A DNA stretch of 45,577 nucleotides, taken from NCBI GenBank assembly GCA_039186435.1, contig JBCDAA010000020.1, positions 1 to 45,577 of the forward strand, given 5' to 3'. The position numbers and the translations under genes were made by a program. This DNA is from JALVDI01 sp039186435 (GTDB lineage Bacteria; Myxococcota_A; Polyangia; Polyangiales; Houyiibacteriaceae). Of the stretch, positions 32,661-40,285 are shown one piece after another. Each line of letters begins with the position of its first letter. Position 1 is the stretch's first letter. The notes beneath the pieces are model-generated. The model was not told where the DNA came from, made no database searches, and saw nothing but the letters and a program-made list of their open reading frames with translations.

Positions 32661-33857
32661 CTACCCGCGCCGTGCGAGCAACCACGCTCGCACGGCAGGA
32701 TCGGCAGTAAGCACAGCAGCGCGTCGATAGGCGGCGTTGGCGGCTTCGGTCTCGACGCGACATCGATGCAGATTGGCTCGCAGCGCCCAATAGGACTGCG
32801 TCCGCTGGGGGACCGCCCGCGACTCGAGGAGCGCGAACGCAGCGTCAACACCACGGGTTTCCGCCGTCGCAGCGACGAACCCGAGCCAGGCGCCGAGCGT
32901 CGGAAAGCGTCGGTAGAGCGCCTCGTAAAGAAGCGCGACCTCCCGCCACGTATCGATTCCTCGCGTCCGGCGCGTCACGTGGCAGGACTGGATCGCGGCC
33001 TCGAGCTGATACCGGCCAAAGCTCCGGTTGGTTGCCGCCGCCCGAAGGTGAGCGTCTGCGGCTGCAAGACGCTCGGCGTCCCAGCGAGCGACGTCCTGCT
33101 CATCAAAGGGGATGTACGTGCCGGGTGCCTGCGCGTTGGCGCGAGCCTCGCAGTACAGAAAGAGCGCGAGCAACGCGTTCGCTTCCGGCTCATGCGGGAG
33201 TGCGTGGACGAGCACTTCAGCGAGGTGAAGCGCCTCGCCGCGAAGCCGAACGAGATCCGCTCGCTTGTCCTGGAGCGCCACGCCCGCGTCCCATGCCTGG
33301 CCGTACGTCGCGTAGACCCCTGCCAACACGGCATCCAAACGCGCGCTCCACTCGCTGACGTCTGGCAGCTCAAAGGGGACCCTCGCCCGCTTGATCTTTC
33401 GCTTAACCCGAACGAGGCGCTTCGACATTGCGGATGGCGAAACGAGAAACGCATGGGCAATCACGTCCGTAGGAACGCCCAGGACCGTCTGCAGCATGAG
33501 CGGAGTGCGGTCCGCGGCTGCGATCGCCGGATGCGCGCACGCAAAGAGCAGCTGCAGGCGGTGATCGCGCACCTCGTTGTGATCGTCTGCGAGCGCCACG
33601 ATCGCCTCCTGAATCTCATTCCATCGCTTCTGCCGTCGGCGTTGATCTCGAAGACGGTTTCGGGCCGTCGTGAGAAGCCACGCCACAGGTGCGTCTGGAA
33701 CCCCGCGAAGGGGCCAGGTTCGCAGCGCGGCCAGGAACGCATCGGCGAGTGCATCCTCCGCGCCCCCCACATCCCCAAAGCGCACCGCCAGCTGGGCAAC
33801 GAGCCGCCCGTACGAATCGCGGGCGGCTCGTTCGACTGCGCGATCAACCTCGGTCAA
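32661..33857 (-). CDS. ECF42-type RNA polymerase sigma factor
   Basis: 398 residues if TTG 33857 (overlapping the DGPF gene stop, TTGA) is the start; ATG 33908 is an alternative inside the DGPF gene. Region 2 ('GRLVAQLAVRFGDVGGAEDALADAFLAALRTWP', 'PVAWLLTTARNRLRD') and region 4 ('PLMLQTVLGVPTDVIAHAFLVSPSAMSKRLVRVKRKIK') are followed by a long C-terminal helical extension (about 185-398) with TPR-like character, the hallmark of ECF42. These sigma factors lack a classic anti-sigma and occur beside DGPF proteins, as here. Signal and regulon unknown. Confidence 0.85.
   Translation of the reverse strand: MTEVDRAVERAARDSYGRLVAQLAVRFGDVGGAEDALADAFLAALRTWPLRGVPDAPVAWLLTTARNRLRDQRRRQKRWNEIQEAIVALADDHNEVRDHRLQLLFACAHPAIAAADRTPLMLQTVLGVPTDVIAHAFLVSPSAMSKRLVRVKRKIKRARVPFELPDVSEWSARLDAVLAGVYATYGQAWDAGVALQDKRADLVRLRGEALHLAEVLVHALPHEPEANALLALFLYCEARANAQAPGTYIPFDEQDVARWDAERLAAADAHLRAAATNRSFGRYQLEAAIQSCHVTRRTRGIDTWREVALLYEALYRRFPTLGAWLGFVAATAETRGVDAAFALLESRAVPQRTQSYWALRANLHRCRVETEAANAAYRRAAVLTADPAVRAWLLARRG
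32669..32696. repeat. Perfect 11-base hairpin inside 3' end of sigma gene
   Basis: GCCGTGCGAGC (32669-32679), loop AACCAC, GCTCGCACGGC (32686-32696). It lies within the last codons of the sigma gene and 24 bases after the stop of the convergent mosaic lipoprotein gene, so it could terminate or protect that transcript. No T run follows on the plus strand. Confidence 0.5.
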
Positions 33858-34207
33858 CGCGTCACGAGAGGCCGAACTTCGACCTTTCCACGACTCGCGG
33901 CCGGGCATCGCGCCGCCCACTCGAGGGCTTCGTCGAGGTTGTCCGCCTCGATGATGAAGAAGCCGCCGAGCTGTTCTTTGGTGTCTGCGAAGGGCCCGTC
34001 CTGGACCAGGGGAGTCCCCCCTTTTTGCGCGACGAGCGTCGTCGCGATCTCGGGCAGCTCAAGGGCCTCGCCGCCGCGCAGCACACCTGCCTCGACGAGT
34101 GCTTCCGTGTAGGCCGCGTACGCAGCCGCGACCGGCGCATGCGCTTCGTGATCCCGCCGAACCTCGAGATCCGCGCGGGTCTCATAGACCAGGAGTGCGT
34201 ATTGCAT
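33854..34207 (-). CDS. DGPF/YCII-related protein
   Basis: 117 residues from ATG 34207 with GAGGAGG upstream; longer frames run into the lipoprotein gene and are rejected. The sequence has the YCII-like alpha/beta fold and family motifs: 'MQYALLVYE', 'GGEALELPEIATTLVAQKGGTPLVQDGPFADTKEQLGGFFIIEADNLDEALEWAARCP'. The D-G-P-F tetrapeptide is present. DGPF proteins are constant neighbours of ECF41/ECF42-class sigma factors and are thought to modulate or report their signal; no reaction is known for certain. The stop overlaps the sigma factor start region. Confidence 0.88.
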   Translation of the reverse strand: MQYALLVYETRADLEVRRDHEAHAPVAAAYAAYTEALVEAGVLRGGEALELPEIATTLVAQKGGTPLVQDGPFADTKEQLGGFFIIEADNLDEALEWAARCPAASRGKVEVRPLVTR

Positions 34208-34217
34208 CGCGTCCTCC

Positions 34218-34805
34218 TCAACGACCGACGGGCAGAACCGCCGGGGTGAGCGCGGTGGGACGTTTGTCCTCCGTGCACATGTCGTTGTCGCGAGGACGGA
34301 CCCCGAAGCGCACCCCGCCTTCCGCAGTGAGGGACAGGAGGTCGTGGTCTTCATTGCACTCCGCCACCGGACGCCAGCCCGCGCATCCCTCCAGCGAGAC
34401 GTCGCGCTCGACCCCCGGGGTAAGACCGCAGGCCGCCAGACCAAACGCCTCCGCGAGGGCCGGATCGCGGGTCTCCAGGGTCAGGTACTTGGCGTCTTCG
34501 AAGAAGAGCGCATCAAACGCCTCGTCGACGTTCGCCGATGGACGAAGCACCTCGTAGGTCCCGTGGGTTCGAAAGCGAAACACCGGTTGCTCGAGGGCAG
34601 GATCGAGCGCGAGAACAAAGTCGAGGGTCCAGCGACCGTCCTCAAAGGTGAACGTGCGCTGCCCAAATGCTTCGCCGTACCCGTAGCTCCCCTGATCGGC
34701 GTACGTCCCCCGAAGGGTTTGAAGGGTTGCCATGGCATCGGTGGAGCTGGTGGTCGCGCAGCCGCCCAGCGCGAGACAAAGAGCGATCGGAAACGTCAAA
34801 TTCAT
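34218..34805 (-). CDS. Lipoprotein upstream of DGPF-sigma pair
   Basis: 195 residues from ATG 34805; AAGGAG lies upstream of two adjacent ATGs (34808 and 34805). Lipoprotein signal 'MNLTFPIALCLALGGC'. The mature protein is a compact beta-rich domain with several Cys ('AACGLTPG', 'EGCAGWRPVAECNEDHD', 'DNDMC') and 'FEDGRWTLDFVLALDPALEQPVFRFRTHGTYEV', a lipocalin-like series of strands. I do not recognise the family. Ten bases separate it from the DGPF gene, so it is probably in one operon with the ECF42 module and may be its sensor or target. Confidence 0.7.
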   Translation of the reverse strand: MNLTFPIALCLALGGCATTSSTDAMATLQTLRGTYADQGSYGYGEAFGQRTFTFEDGRWTLDFVLALDPALEQPVFRFRTHGTYEVLRPSANVDEAFDALFFEDAKYLTLETRDPALAEAFGLAACGLTPGVERDVSLEGCAGWRPVAECNEDHDLLSLTAEGGVRFGVRPRDNDMCTEDKRPTALTPAVLPVGR

Positions 34806-34895
34806 CATCCTCTCCTTGCGGAACAAGCCGCGTTTGTGGGGATGACGAACGAGGACCTCCGCGATGGACATCCCGAGACGTTTTTCTTCGTTTTG

Positions 34896-35762
34896 CTAGT
34901 GGAACGCCCGCTCCGCAGCGATCAGCGCGCGGGCAACCTCGGCCGACGCGTCTTGTAGGGACCCCTCAAAACGATCCGGATGCACGCTTCGAAGGAGACG
35001 TCGCAGCGCACGACGAGCCTCAGGCCGGCTGGCTCCGCGAGGTAGATCCAAGAGCCGACTCGCACACGCGCCGCGCCGAAGCTCGCGCTGCTTGCGAAGA
35101 AGAAGCGCGTAGTCGGCGCCCCGCGGCGCCGCGATCAGCCCGAGGCGATGCCACCCGACGAGGGCGCGCTGGGCTCGCTCCGCATGCCCGACCATTGCGA
35201 GGGCATCGGCGCCGAGCACGCCCTCCCGAAGCGCCAGGAGCATCGCGCGTTCTTCTGGAAAAAGTGTCGCCCGGTGAAGGCGTTCCCCCGCCGGTTGCAG
35301 CCTCCACGGAAGGCGCCGAATGCGCTCGATCACCGAAGGCGCCGAAGACTGCGTGCGGAGCGCCGCGAGGACCAGGTCGAGGGTGCTCCAGGGTTCGGGG
35401 ATCGGTGTCGCCCTCACCTCCTTGGCAAATGAGAGCGCGGGCGCACGCCAACCGAAGAGCGAAACAACCCGCTGTCGAAGCTGCCTGCGAAGCGCGTGCG
35501 CGAGCTCGCCGGCGTCAACGTCTCCCGCCTGGAGCAGACGCTCCCCGATCAGCCCGTCGCCAGAGGAAGGAAGCGCAGTCGCGAGGTAGCGCCCGAGGCG
35601 CCTCGTGTCCGACATGGCGGCGTGCACGACCCGCCCGTCAAGAAACGTCAGCTGCGCACGAAGGGATCGCGTGGGTTCAACGTTCAGCGTACCGGTTGCG
35701 CCACTGCGCTCCAGATGGAGCATCGCGCGTCCGAGAATGCTTGCCGCCGGAACTCGACCCAC
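34896..35762 (-). CDS. DUF4388-J-domain fusion protein
   Basis: 288 residues, GTG start at 35762. Residues 1-120 have the DUF4388 pattern ('RSGATGTLNVE....AQLTFLDGRVVHAAMSDTRRLGRYL', then helical 'IGERLLQAGDVDAGELAHALRRQLRQRVVSLFGW'), a domain common in Myxococcota and cyanobacterial signalling proteins. A winged-helix-like middle part (about 130-230) follows. The C-terminus (about 237-288) is a J domain: 'LLDLPRGASRPEARRALRRLLRSVHPDRF' with the H-P-D triad, then 'ALIAAERAF'. It should stimulate an Hsp70 (DnaK) partner; neither DnaK nor GrpE is near. Preceded by the TPR/TFIIB-like gene on the same strand. Confidence 0.8.
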   Translation of the reverse strand: MGRVPAASILGRAMLHLERSGATGTLNVEPTRSLRAQLTFLDGRVVHAAMSDTRRLGRYLATALPSSGDGLIGERLLQAGDVDAGELAHALRRQLRQRVVSLFGWRAPALSFAKEVRATPIPEPWSTLDLVLAALRTQSSAPSVIERIRRLPWRLQPAGERLHRATLFPEERAMLLALREGVLGADALAMVGHAERAQRALVGWHRLGLIAAPRGADYALLLRKQRELRRGACASRLLDLPRGASRPEARRALRRLLRSVHPDRFEGSLQDASAEVARALIAAERAFH

Positions 35763-35805
35763 GACTCGAGAGAGCCATCAAAACGCAGAGGGGCCAAATT
35801 TCTGG

Positions 35806-36747
35806 TCAAGGCGTCCGATAGCGAGGATCGGCGTGGGTCAGGTCGAGCGCCCGCCGAAGTTCGCCGTAGCGGCCCGCGAGAGAGTTGGCGGAGATGCCGT
35901 AGCGCTCTGCAACCTTCGCCTGGGTGAGACCCCGCCCAAGGGTTTGCGCGACGGCGTACTCGACCGCTGATGCAAAGATCTCGGGCTTCCGCCCCGAGAC
36001 GTCCGACGTGCGCGTGAAGTCACCCCAAAGACGCTTGGCAATGCGGATGTCGGCATCGCTGAACTCGTGCGCGGACATCTTCTTCACGAAGGTGGCCTCG
36101 ACGGCATCTTCGAACGTCTCCGGCTCGCTCGGCGCCTGCGCCCGCGGTTCCGGCCACCCGGGAGGTGCGCCCGCTTCGATCCACTGGACCAGCCGTCCGT
36201 GATCGACGTTGCGCGGCGCCAGCGCAAGCGCTTCCCGCGCGAGGCGAAGCGCGTCCTCGAGCTTGCCCACGCGAGCGCGGCAGTGCGCGAGGCTCGCAAG
36301 GATTTCATCGTGCTCGGGCTCGAGCTCATAGGCCCGCGTCAACGGCGCGTCGGCCTGGCTCGGGCTGTCGAGGGCAACGTCCAGAAGGTGACCGAGGTTG
36401 TGGAGGTACCAGGCCGTGTCGGGGGCGGCCTGAAGCGCCTTCTGGTAGCTCGCGACCGCTGAGCGAAAGTTCCCGAGGAGCGCCTGACAGAGGCCCATCA
36501 GCGCGTGGGGCACATCGTCATCGGGACACGCGCCGATCACTCGCCGGAGATGCAGCGCGGCTCGCCAGGGGTGTCGCTCAAGGCGAAGTTCGGCGAGGTG
36601 CCGATGCGCGAAGGTCGCTTCCTCTCCGTCGGCAATCTCGGCAAGGCGGTCCAGAAGCGTCTCCGCTTCCGTGAGCCGACGTCGTTCGAGCGCAAGCTCG
36701 GCACGGCGGCGGAGACGTTGCGGCGCGGTCTCCCTCGGCTCGTTCAT
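35806..36747 (-). CDS. TPR protein with TFIIB-cyclin-like C-terminus
   Basis: 313 residues from ATG 36747; an earlier in-frame TTG lacks support. Residues 1-190 are TPR-like repeats ('RLTEAETLLDRLAEIADG', 'HPWRAALHLRRVIGACPDD', 'GNFRSAVASYQKALQAAPDT', 'GKLEDALRLAREALALAPRN'). After a Pro-rich linker, residues 212-303 contain 'DADIRIAKRLWGDFTR' and 'KPEIFASAVEYAVAQTLGRGLTQAKVAERYGISANSLAGRYGELRRAL'. The last part resembles the second half of a TFIIB cyclin repeat: A-x-x-Y-x-x-A-Q, T-Q-x-x-V-A, G-I-S-x-x-S, R-Y. It could bind DNA. Role unknown; the same-strand neighbour has a J domain. Confidence 0.7.
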   Translation of the reverse strand: MNEPRETAPQRLRRRAELALERRRLTEAETLLDRLAEIADGEEATFAHRHLAELRLERHPWRAALHLRRVIGACPDDDVPHALMGLCQALLGNFRSAVASYQKALQAAPDTAWYLHNLGHLLDVALDSPSQADAPLTRAYELEPEHDEILASLAHCRARVGKLEDALRLAREALALAPRNVDHGRLVQWIEAGAPPGWPEPRAQAPSEPETFEDAVEATFVKKMSAHEFSDADIRIAKRLWGDFTRTSDVSGRKPEIFASAVEYAVAQTLGRGLTQAKVAERYGISANSLAGRYGELRRALDLTHADPRYRTP

Positions 36748-36795
36748 CGCTGGACGTATAACCAAGCAGACAACCCACTGCAAGGAACGGCGAGG

Positions 36796-37506
36796 TCAGC
36801 GTTTTCGCAGCAGCACCACCAAAAAACCGCCAAACCAGCGAAGCGCGGAACGCAGCGCGGCGTGTTCTGCGCGCTGAAGTCCCTCCGCGACCCACGGGAT
36901 GCGGTGCACGAAAGCAGCGGGAGTGAAAACACGGACGCCCCGGACGTCGACGAGCTCGACCGAGGGGGGCAACACGCGCGGCACCACCCACGGCGGATCC
37001 CACCGGGTGTAGACGTCCGCCTCCGTCGTTCCATCCGCGATCGGCTGGGGCCCGGCGATCTTCTTGGCGAGGTAGCGAAGACTCAACGGGTTGTAGAGCT
37101 CGAGTGCGAGAAACCCGCCGCTCCGGGTCACGCGCGCCGCCTCCTGAAGCGCGGCCCCGATCGCGCGAACGTGGGCGAGTACCTTAAAGCTGCACACGAA
37201 GTCGAAAGACTCATCCGCGAAGGGAAGCGCGGTCACCGACGCCAACGACACGTTGAGGCCGCGGTCTTTCGCCTTCGCGATCATCCCGGGGGAGAGGTCG
37301 ACGCCGTGCGCATCGCTGGCAACCTTCGCGAGCCGCTCGAGGATCAGCCCGGTTCCGCAGCCGAGCTCCAGGACGCGCTGATCGCGTGCAAAAGGAAGCG
37401 CGACCTCCATCTCCAGGTCGTCGATGAGCCCGTGGTAGCCGCGTCCGCGGGCGCGCTCGTAGCCTTGCGCGAACTCGTCGTAGTAGTGCTGGTTGTTGTT
37501 CGTCAT
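36796..37506 (-). CDS. SAM-dependent class I methyltransferase
   Basis: 236 residues from ATG 37506, overlapping the glycosyltransferase stop by four bases (ATGA). The Rossmann core has motif I 'VLELGCGTGLILERLA', 'HGVDLSPGMIAKAKDRG' (Asp of motif II), 'ALPFADESFDFVCSFKVLAHV' and 'RSGGFLALELYNPLSLRYLAKK', of the UbiE/Methyltransf_11 type. The acceptor is unknown; its coupling to a glycosyltransferase gene suggests methylation of a glycan or glycolipid, or simply joint expression. A C-terminal helical lid with 'PSVELVDVRGVRVFTP' completes the fold. Confidence 0.88.
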   Translation of the reverse strand: MTNNNQHYYDEFAQGYERARGRGYHGLIDDLEMEVALPFARDQRVLELGCGTGLILERLAKVASDAHGVDLSPGMIAKAKDRGLNVSLASVTALPFADESFDFVCSFKVLAHVRAIGAALQEAARVTRSGGFLALELYNPLSLRYLAKKIAGPQPIADGTTEADVYTRWDPPWVVPRVLPPSVELVDVRGVRVFTPAAFVHRIPWVAEGLQRAEHAALRSALRWFGGFLVVLLRKR

Positions 37507-38573
37507 CCGAGAAGCTCGTCGTAAAGGTCCGCGTAGGCTGCCGCCATTCCCCGAGGGTCGTGGTCGCGAATGACCCGCGCCCGTGCCCGGGTCCCAAGTT
37601 CCGCGTCCTCGAACGCAGCGAGGATCGCGTGCCCAACGTCGTCTTCGGTTGCTGCGCACGCGATCGCAGCGCCCCCTTGGGCGAGTTCCGCCGCAGGCGT
37701 CCCCTGCGCAACCACCACGCCCCTCTCCATCGCCATCGCCTCCAAGAGCACGAGCGGATAGTCCATCTTCGCGTAGAGATCGGTGCTCGGCAGCGCAACA
37801 ACGTCGGCCGCGCCAAGGAGCTGATGAATCTTCCGCGTCTCCCCCCACCATTGAACGCGGCCAGGAAGGTTGGCATCGGCAAACCGCTGGAGCGTTGCGG
37901 CCGCGGCTTCGGCTTCGGGGGTTTTGCGGCGACACGCCATCACCACCTGAACGTCGGAGAGCTCCGCGGCAGCACGCAGCACAAGGGAGGCCCCCCCACC
38001 AAACTCGAGGTCACCGGGATAGACCACCAGCGGCGACTCGGAGAGATCGTGCTTCCTGCGAAACGAGTCGCGCGATTCCTTGGCGGGAACATCGAGCAGC
38101 GGAATCGCCGGTGGAATTCGACGCGACGCGATTCCTTCCGCAGCGAGTCGCGCTTCGGTGTGCGCCGAGAGAACCACATTGCAGTCCGCAAAGAGGATTC
38201 GGCGAAGGGCCTGACTCCGCCGAGGCGCGGAGCAAATCGTGTGCAGCGTTCGAACTCTACGGAGGCGGGAGGCGGCACGACCCGCAGCGCTCGTTTTCGG
38301 ATTCGGCGCGAAAAAGAAATGCCAGAGAGGCGCCCGCGAACGCAGGAGCAGATGCAGCAACACGCGCGCGCTCGACGCCAGGCTTGGCGCAAAGCGGGAG
38401 CGCTCGCTGTACACCGGGACCGTTCCGGCTCGGGGCGGCCCGAAGAGTCCACCGCGTCCCATCACGAGGGGCTGATGGCGCGGAAGGTGCGCGGCGACGT
38501 CTCGAACGAGGTTCTTGCTGCTGTCGTTCCACGGCGCCTCGACGGGCTTCGACACCATGAGAACCTCGGCCAT
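37503..38573 (-). CDS. Glycosyltransferase, GT4-like
   Basis: 356 residues from ATG 38573. GT-B fold: an N-terminal half with 'MAEVLMVSKPVEAPWNDSSKNLVRDVAAHLP', a catalytic loop region, and a C-terminal half with the nucleotide-sugar site 'PLVVYPGDLEF.GGASLVLRAAAEL', 'RVQWWG....IHQLLGAADVVALPSTDLYAKMDYPLVLLEAMAMERGVVVAQGTPAAEL' (the E-x-x-x-x-x-x-x-E region 'YPLVLLEAMAMERG'). It probably transfers a sugar to a lipid or glycan; donor unknown. It heads the co-directional run and is linked to the methyltransferase by an ATGA overlap. A structured divergent region lies upstream. Confidence 0.85.
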   Translation of the reverse strand: MAEVLMVSKPVEAPWNDSSKNLVRDVAAHLPRHQPLVMGRGGLFGPPRAGTVPVYSERSRFAPSLASSARVLLHLLLRSRAPLWHFFFAPNPKTSAAGRAASRLRRVRTLHTICSAPRRSQALRRILFADCNVVLSAHTEARLAAEGIASRRIPPAIPLLDVPAKESRDSFRRKHDLSESPLVVYPGDLEFGGGASLVLRAAAELSDVQVVMACRRKTPEAEAAAATLQRFADANLPGRVQWWGETRKIHQLLGAADVVALPSTDLYAKMDYPLVLLEAMAMERGVVVAQGTPAAELAQGGAAIACAATEDDVGHAILAAFEDAELGTRARARVIRDHDPRGMAAAYADLYDELLG

Positions 38574-38655
38574 CGCGACCGTTTACCCCGGCACCACCCG
38601 CTCGGCCAGCCGGGGGCGCATTGACCCCTCGACCTCGACGCCGTAGAGGTCGAGG
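38574..38655. promoter_or_regulatory. Divergent leader with two strong hairpins
   Basis: 82 bases between the glycosyltransferase gene (-) and the small protein gene (+). Hairpin one: CCCCGGC (38586-38592) with GCCGGGG (38609-38615). Hairpin two: CCCTCGACCTC (38626-38636) with GAGGTCGAGGG (38646-38656), loop nine. Hairpin two contains the GAGG Shine-Dalgarno (38646-38649) of the plus-strand gene and reaches the first base of its GTG start (38656), so it could hide that ribosome site. Confidence 0.55.
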
Positions 38656-39087
38656 GTGACCGACGAGAAGCCTGAAGAAGAGTCTGATGACGGAGAGGGG
38701 CGTCGCCGCCTCGAAGGAATCTTTCGCGAAGCCTTCCGTCGCGCGGTCGAAAAAGGCGTCGAAGCGGGCGTCGGCACCCTTAGCAAAGCCGACAAGGCGG
38801 TCCGCGGCGTCGTGGACGATGTGCCCCTCCCGAAAGAACTTCTCTCATACGTCTTTCAGCAGGTGGACGACACGAAGAACTCGCTCGTGCGGGTCGTCGC
38901 CGGCGAGGTGCGCGACTTCCTCGAAGCGACCGATGTCGCCTCGGAACTTCAGCGCGCCCTGACGAGCCTCTCCTTCGAGATCAAAACCGAGGTTCGCTTC
39001 ATCCCGAACGATGCGGGCGGTGTGAAACCGCAGGTCAAGGCCCGCGCGATGCCGAAGGTTCGCCGGGCCAAGGCCGAAGAGGAGTAG
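38656..39087 (+). CDS. Small acidic/basic helical protein, unknown
   Basis: 143 residues, GTG start at 38656 behind GAGG six bases upstream. No signal peptide or membrane segment. The N-terminal 15 residues are acidic; 18-75 form amphipathic helices ('EGIFREAFRRAVEKGVEAGVGTLSKADKAVRGVVDDV'), followed by 'LLSYVFQQVDDTKNSLVRVVAGEVRDFLEATDVASELQRALTSLSFEIKTEVRFIP' and a basic, Ala-rich C-terminus. It looks like a phasin-like or granule-associated helical protein, but no family can be assigned. Its stop is part of a palindrome shared with the convergent cyclophilin gene. Confidence 0.65.
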   Translation: MTDEKPEEESDDGEGRRRLEGIFREAFRRAVEKGVEAGVGTLSKADKAVRGVVDDVPLPKELLSYVFQQVDDTKNSLVRVVAGEVRDFLEATDVASELQRALTSLSFEIKTEVRFIPNDAGGVKPQVKARAMPKVRRAKAEEE

Positions 39088-39096
39088 CGCTACTCC
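39081..39096. repeat. 16-base palindrome over two convergent stops
   Basis: GGAGTAGCGCTACTCC is a perfect palindrome that contains both TAG stops (39085-39087 plus, 39090-39092 minus) and Glu codons on each side. It could act as a shared hairpin, but coding of E-E-stop on both strands also produces it. Confidence 0.4.
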
Positions 39097-40133
39097 ATCG
39101 GAGTGGGCGCAGGGCGCATACCGCGGAAGTTGCGCGGGTCGAAAACGCCCTTGTTCGGAAGACGCTCGGGGTGACCCGGAATCGCGAGCTCGGACGGCCC
39201 CGGACTCGCGCCCGAGGCAGGCTCGAACCCTTCCGGCTGCTGGGGCGGCGTTCGCTGCGCGTTGGCCGCGCCTCCCCGAACGCGCTGGATACGAATCGTG
39301 TTGAGGAAGAGGTCCGTCCGCGGGCGGTTGTCGTCGCCCTGGGGAACCCGCGCGATTCGCTCGACCATCTCGATCGGACGACACTGGCCGAAGATCGTGA
39401 ATTGGCTGTCCGCATCGAGGTCCGGGCGCGCTCCGTCAGTAATGAAAAACTGCGCGCCGTTTTCGTTGACGCCGGTGCTCGCCATGCAGAGCTGCCCTGC
39501 GCGGTCGTGCGCAAGCGTGTCGTGGGGCTCATCCGGAATGCTGTAACCCACAGGACCGTCTCCGCCGCGAAGGTAGTCGCCGCCCTGAATCAGGTAGTCC
39601 GGGATCACGCGGTGAAAAATCGTGTTGTCGTAGTAGCGAAAGCGTCGCCACTGGCCATGACGCGCGTCCCACCACGGACGCAGCCCTCGCGCGAGCCCAA
39701 TGAAGTTCGCAACGGTATTCGGTGCCTTGTCGGTGTAAAGGTCGCAGAAGAACGTTCCGAGCGAGGTGCTGAGCTCCGCCACCAGGGTTCCGTCGGTGCC
39801 GAGGCCCTCCACGGCCTCGTCGATGGTGAAGTCGCCGCCCTCGGGATCCGGCTCCGTCGGCTCGAGAACGAGGTTCTCGCGGTCCCGCGTCTCCTCCGCG
39901 CGAGCCGCTTCCGCCCGGCTGCGCATTTCTCGCGTCGCGCCGATCACCTCGTAGCCGTCTTCCGTTCGGGGTCGCATGGTGAGATCGGCGGCTCGAGCGA
40001 CGGAGCCCCCCGCCGCGCGGGTCAGGGGATCGGCGTTTTCGTCCTCCTCGCAGCCGCTACCGCAGCCCACGAGGAGAGAAAAAGCGATCGTCGCCGCGGT
40101 CCGCGGGCCGGTTCTTCGGTTCAGTCGCATCAT
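39090..40133 (-). CDS. Cyclophilin-type peptidyl-prolyl isomerase lipoprotein
   Basis: 347 residues from ATG 40133 (ATG 40130 is adjacent). Lipoprotein signal with L-V-G-C (Cys24). Residues of about 30-115 are a Glu/Arg-rich linker. The cyclophilin domain (about 116-285) has 'FFCDLYTDKAPNTVANFIGLARG', catalytic Arg in 'FHRVIPDYLIQGGD' (173-186), 'NGAQFFIT' (225-232) and 'FTIFGQC'. The last 60 residues are Pro-rich. It should catalyse prolyl cis-trans isomerisation in the periplasm, helping envelope protein folding. The long linker and tail are extra to the family's usual length. Confidence 0.88.
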   Translation of the reverse strand: MMRLNRRTGPRTAATIAFSLLVGCGSGCEEDENADPLTRAAGGSVARAADLTMRPRTEDGYEVIGATREMRSRAEAARAEETRDRENLVLEPTEPDPEGGDFTIDEAVEGLGTDGTLVAELSTSLGTFFCDLYTDKAPNTVANFIGLARGLRPWWDARHGQWRRFRYYDNTIFHRVIPDYLIQGGDYLRGGDGPVGYSIPDEPHDTLAHDRAGQLCMASTGVNENGAQFFITDGARPDLDADSQFTIFGQCRPIEMVERIARVPQGDDNRPRTDLFLNTIRIQRVRGGAANAQRTPPQQPEGFEPASGASPGPSELAIPGHPERLPNKGVFDPRNFRGMRPAPTPME

Positions 40134-40285
40134 CTCGTCACCACTCCAGCTCCCTAACACGGAAGCCAAGTCCCTATTTCAGCACAGCTGGCGCACATCT
40201 CAATGCGCGCCCGCATTTTCGGGTTGGACCCCGCCGCCTTCTTGAACGTTGGCCTCCGCATCCGGTTACGGGTCATGCTCCGGCC
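40134..40285. promoter_or_regulatory. Divergent promoter region
   Basis: 152 bases between the cyclophilin gene (-) and the cobA-hemD gene (+). No strong promoter hexamers, hairpins or small gene seen. AATGCGCGCCCGCATT (about 40202-40217) is an imperfect palindrome. Confidence 0.3.
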
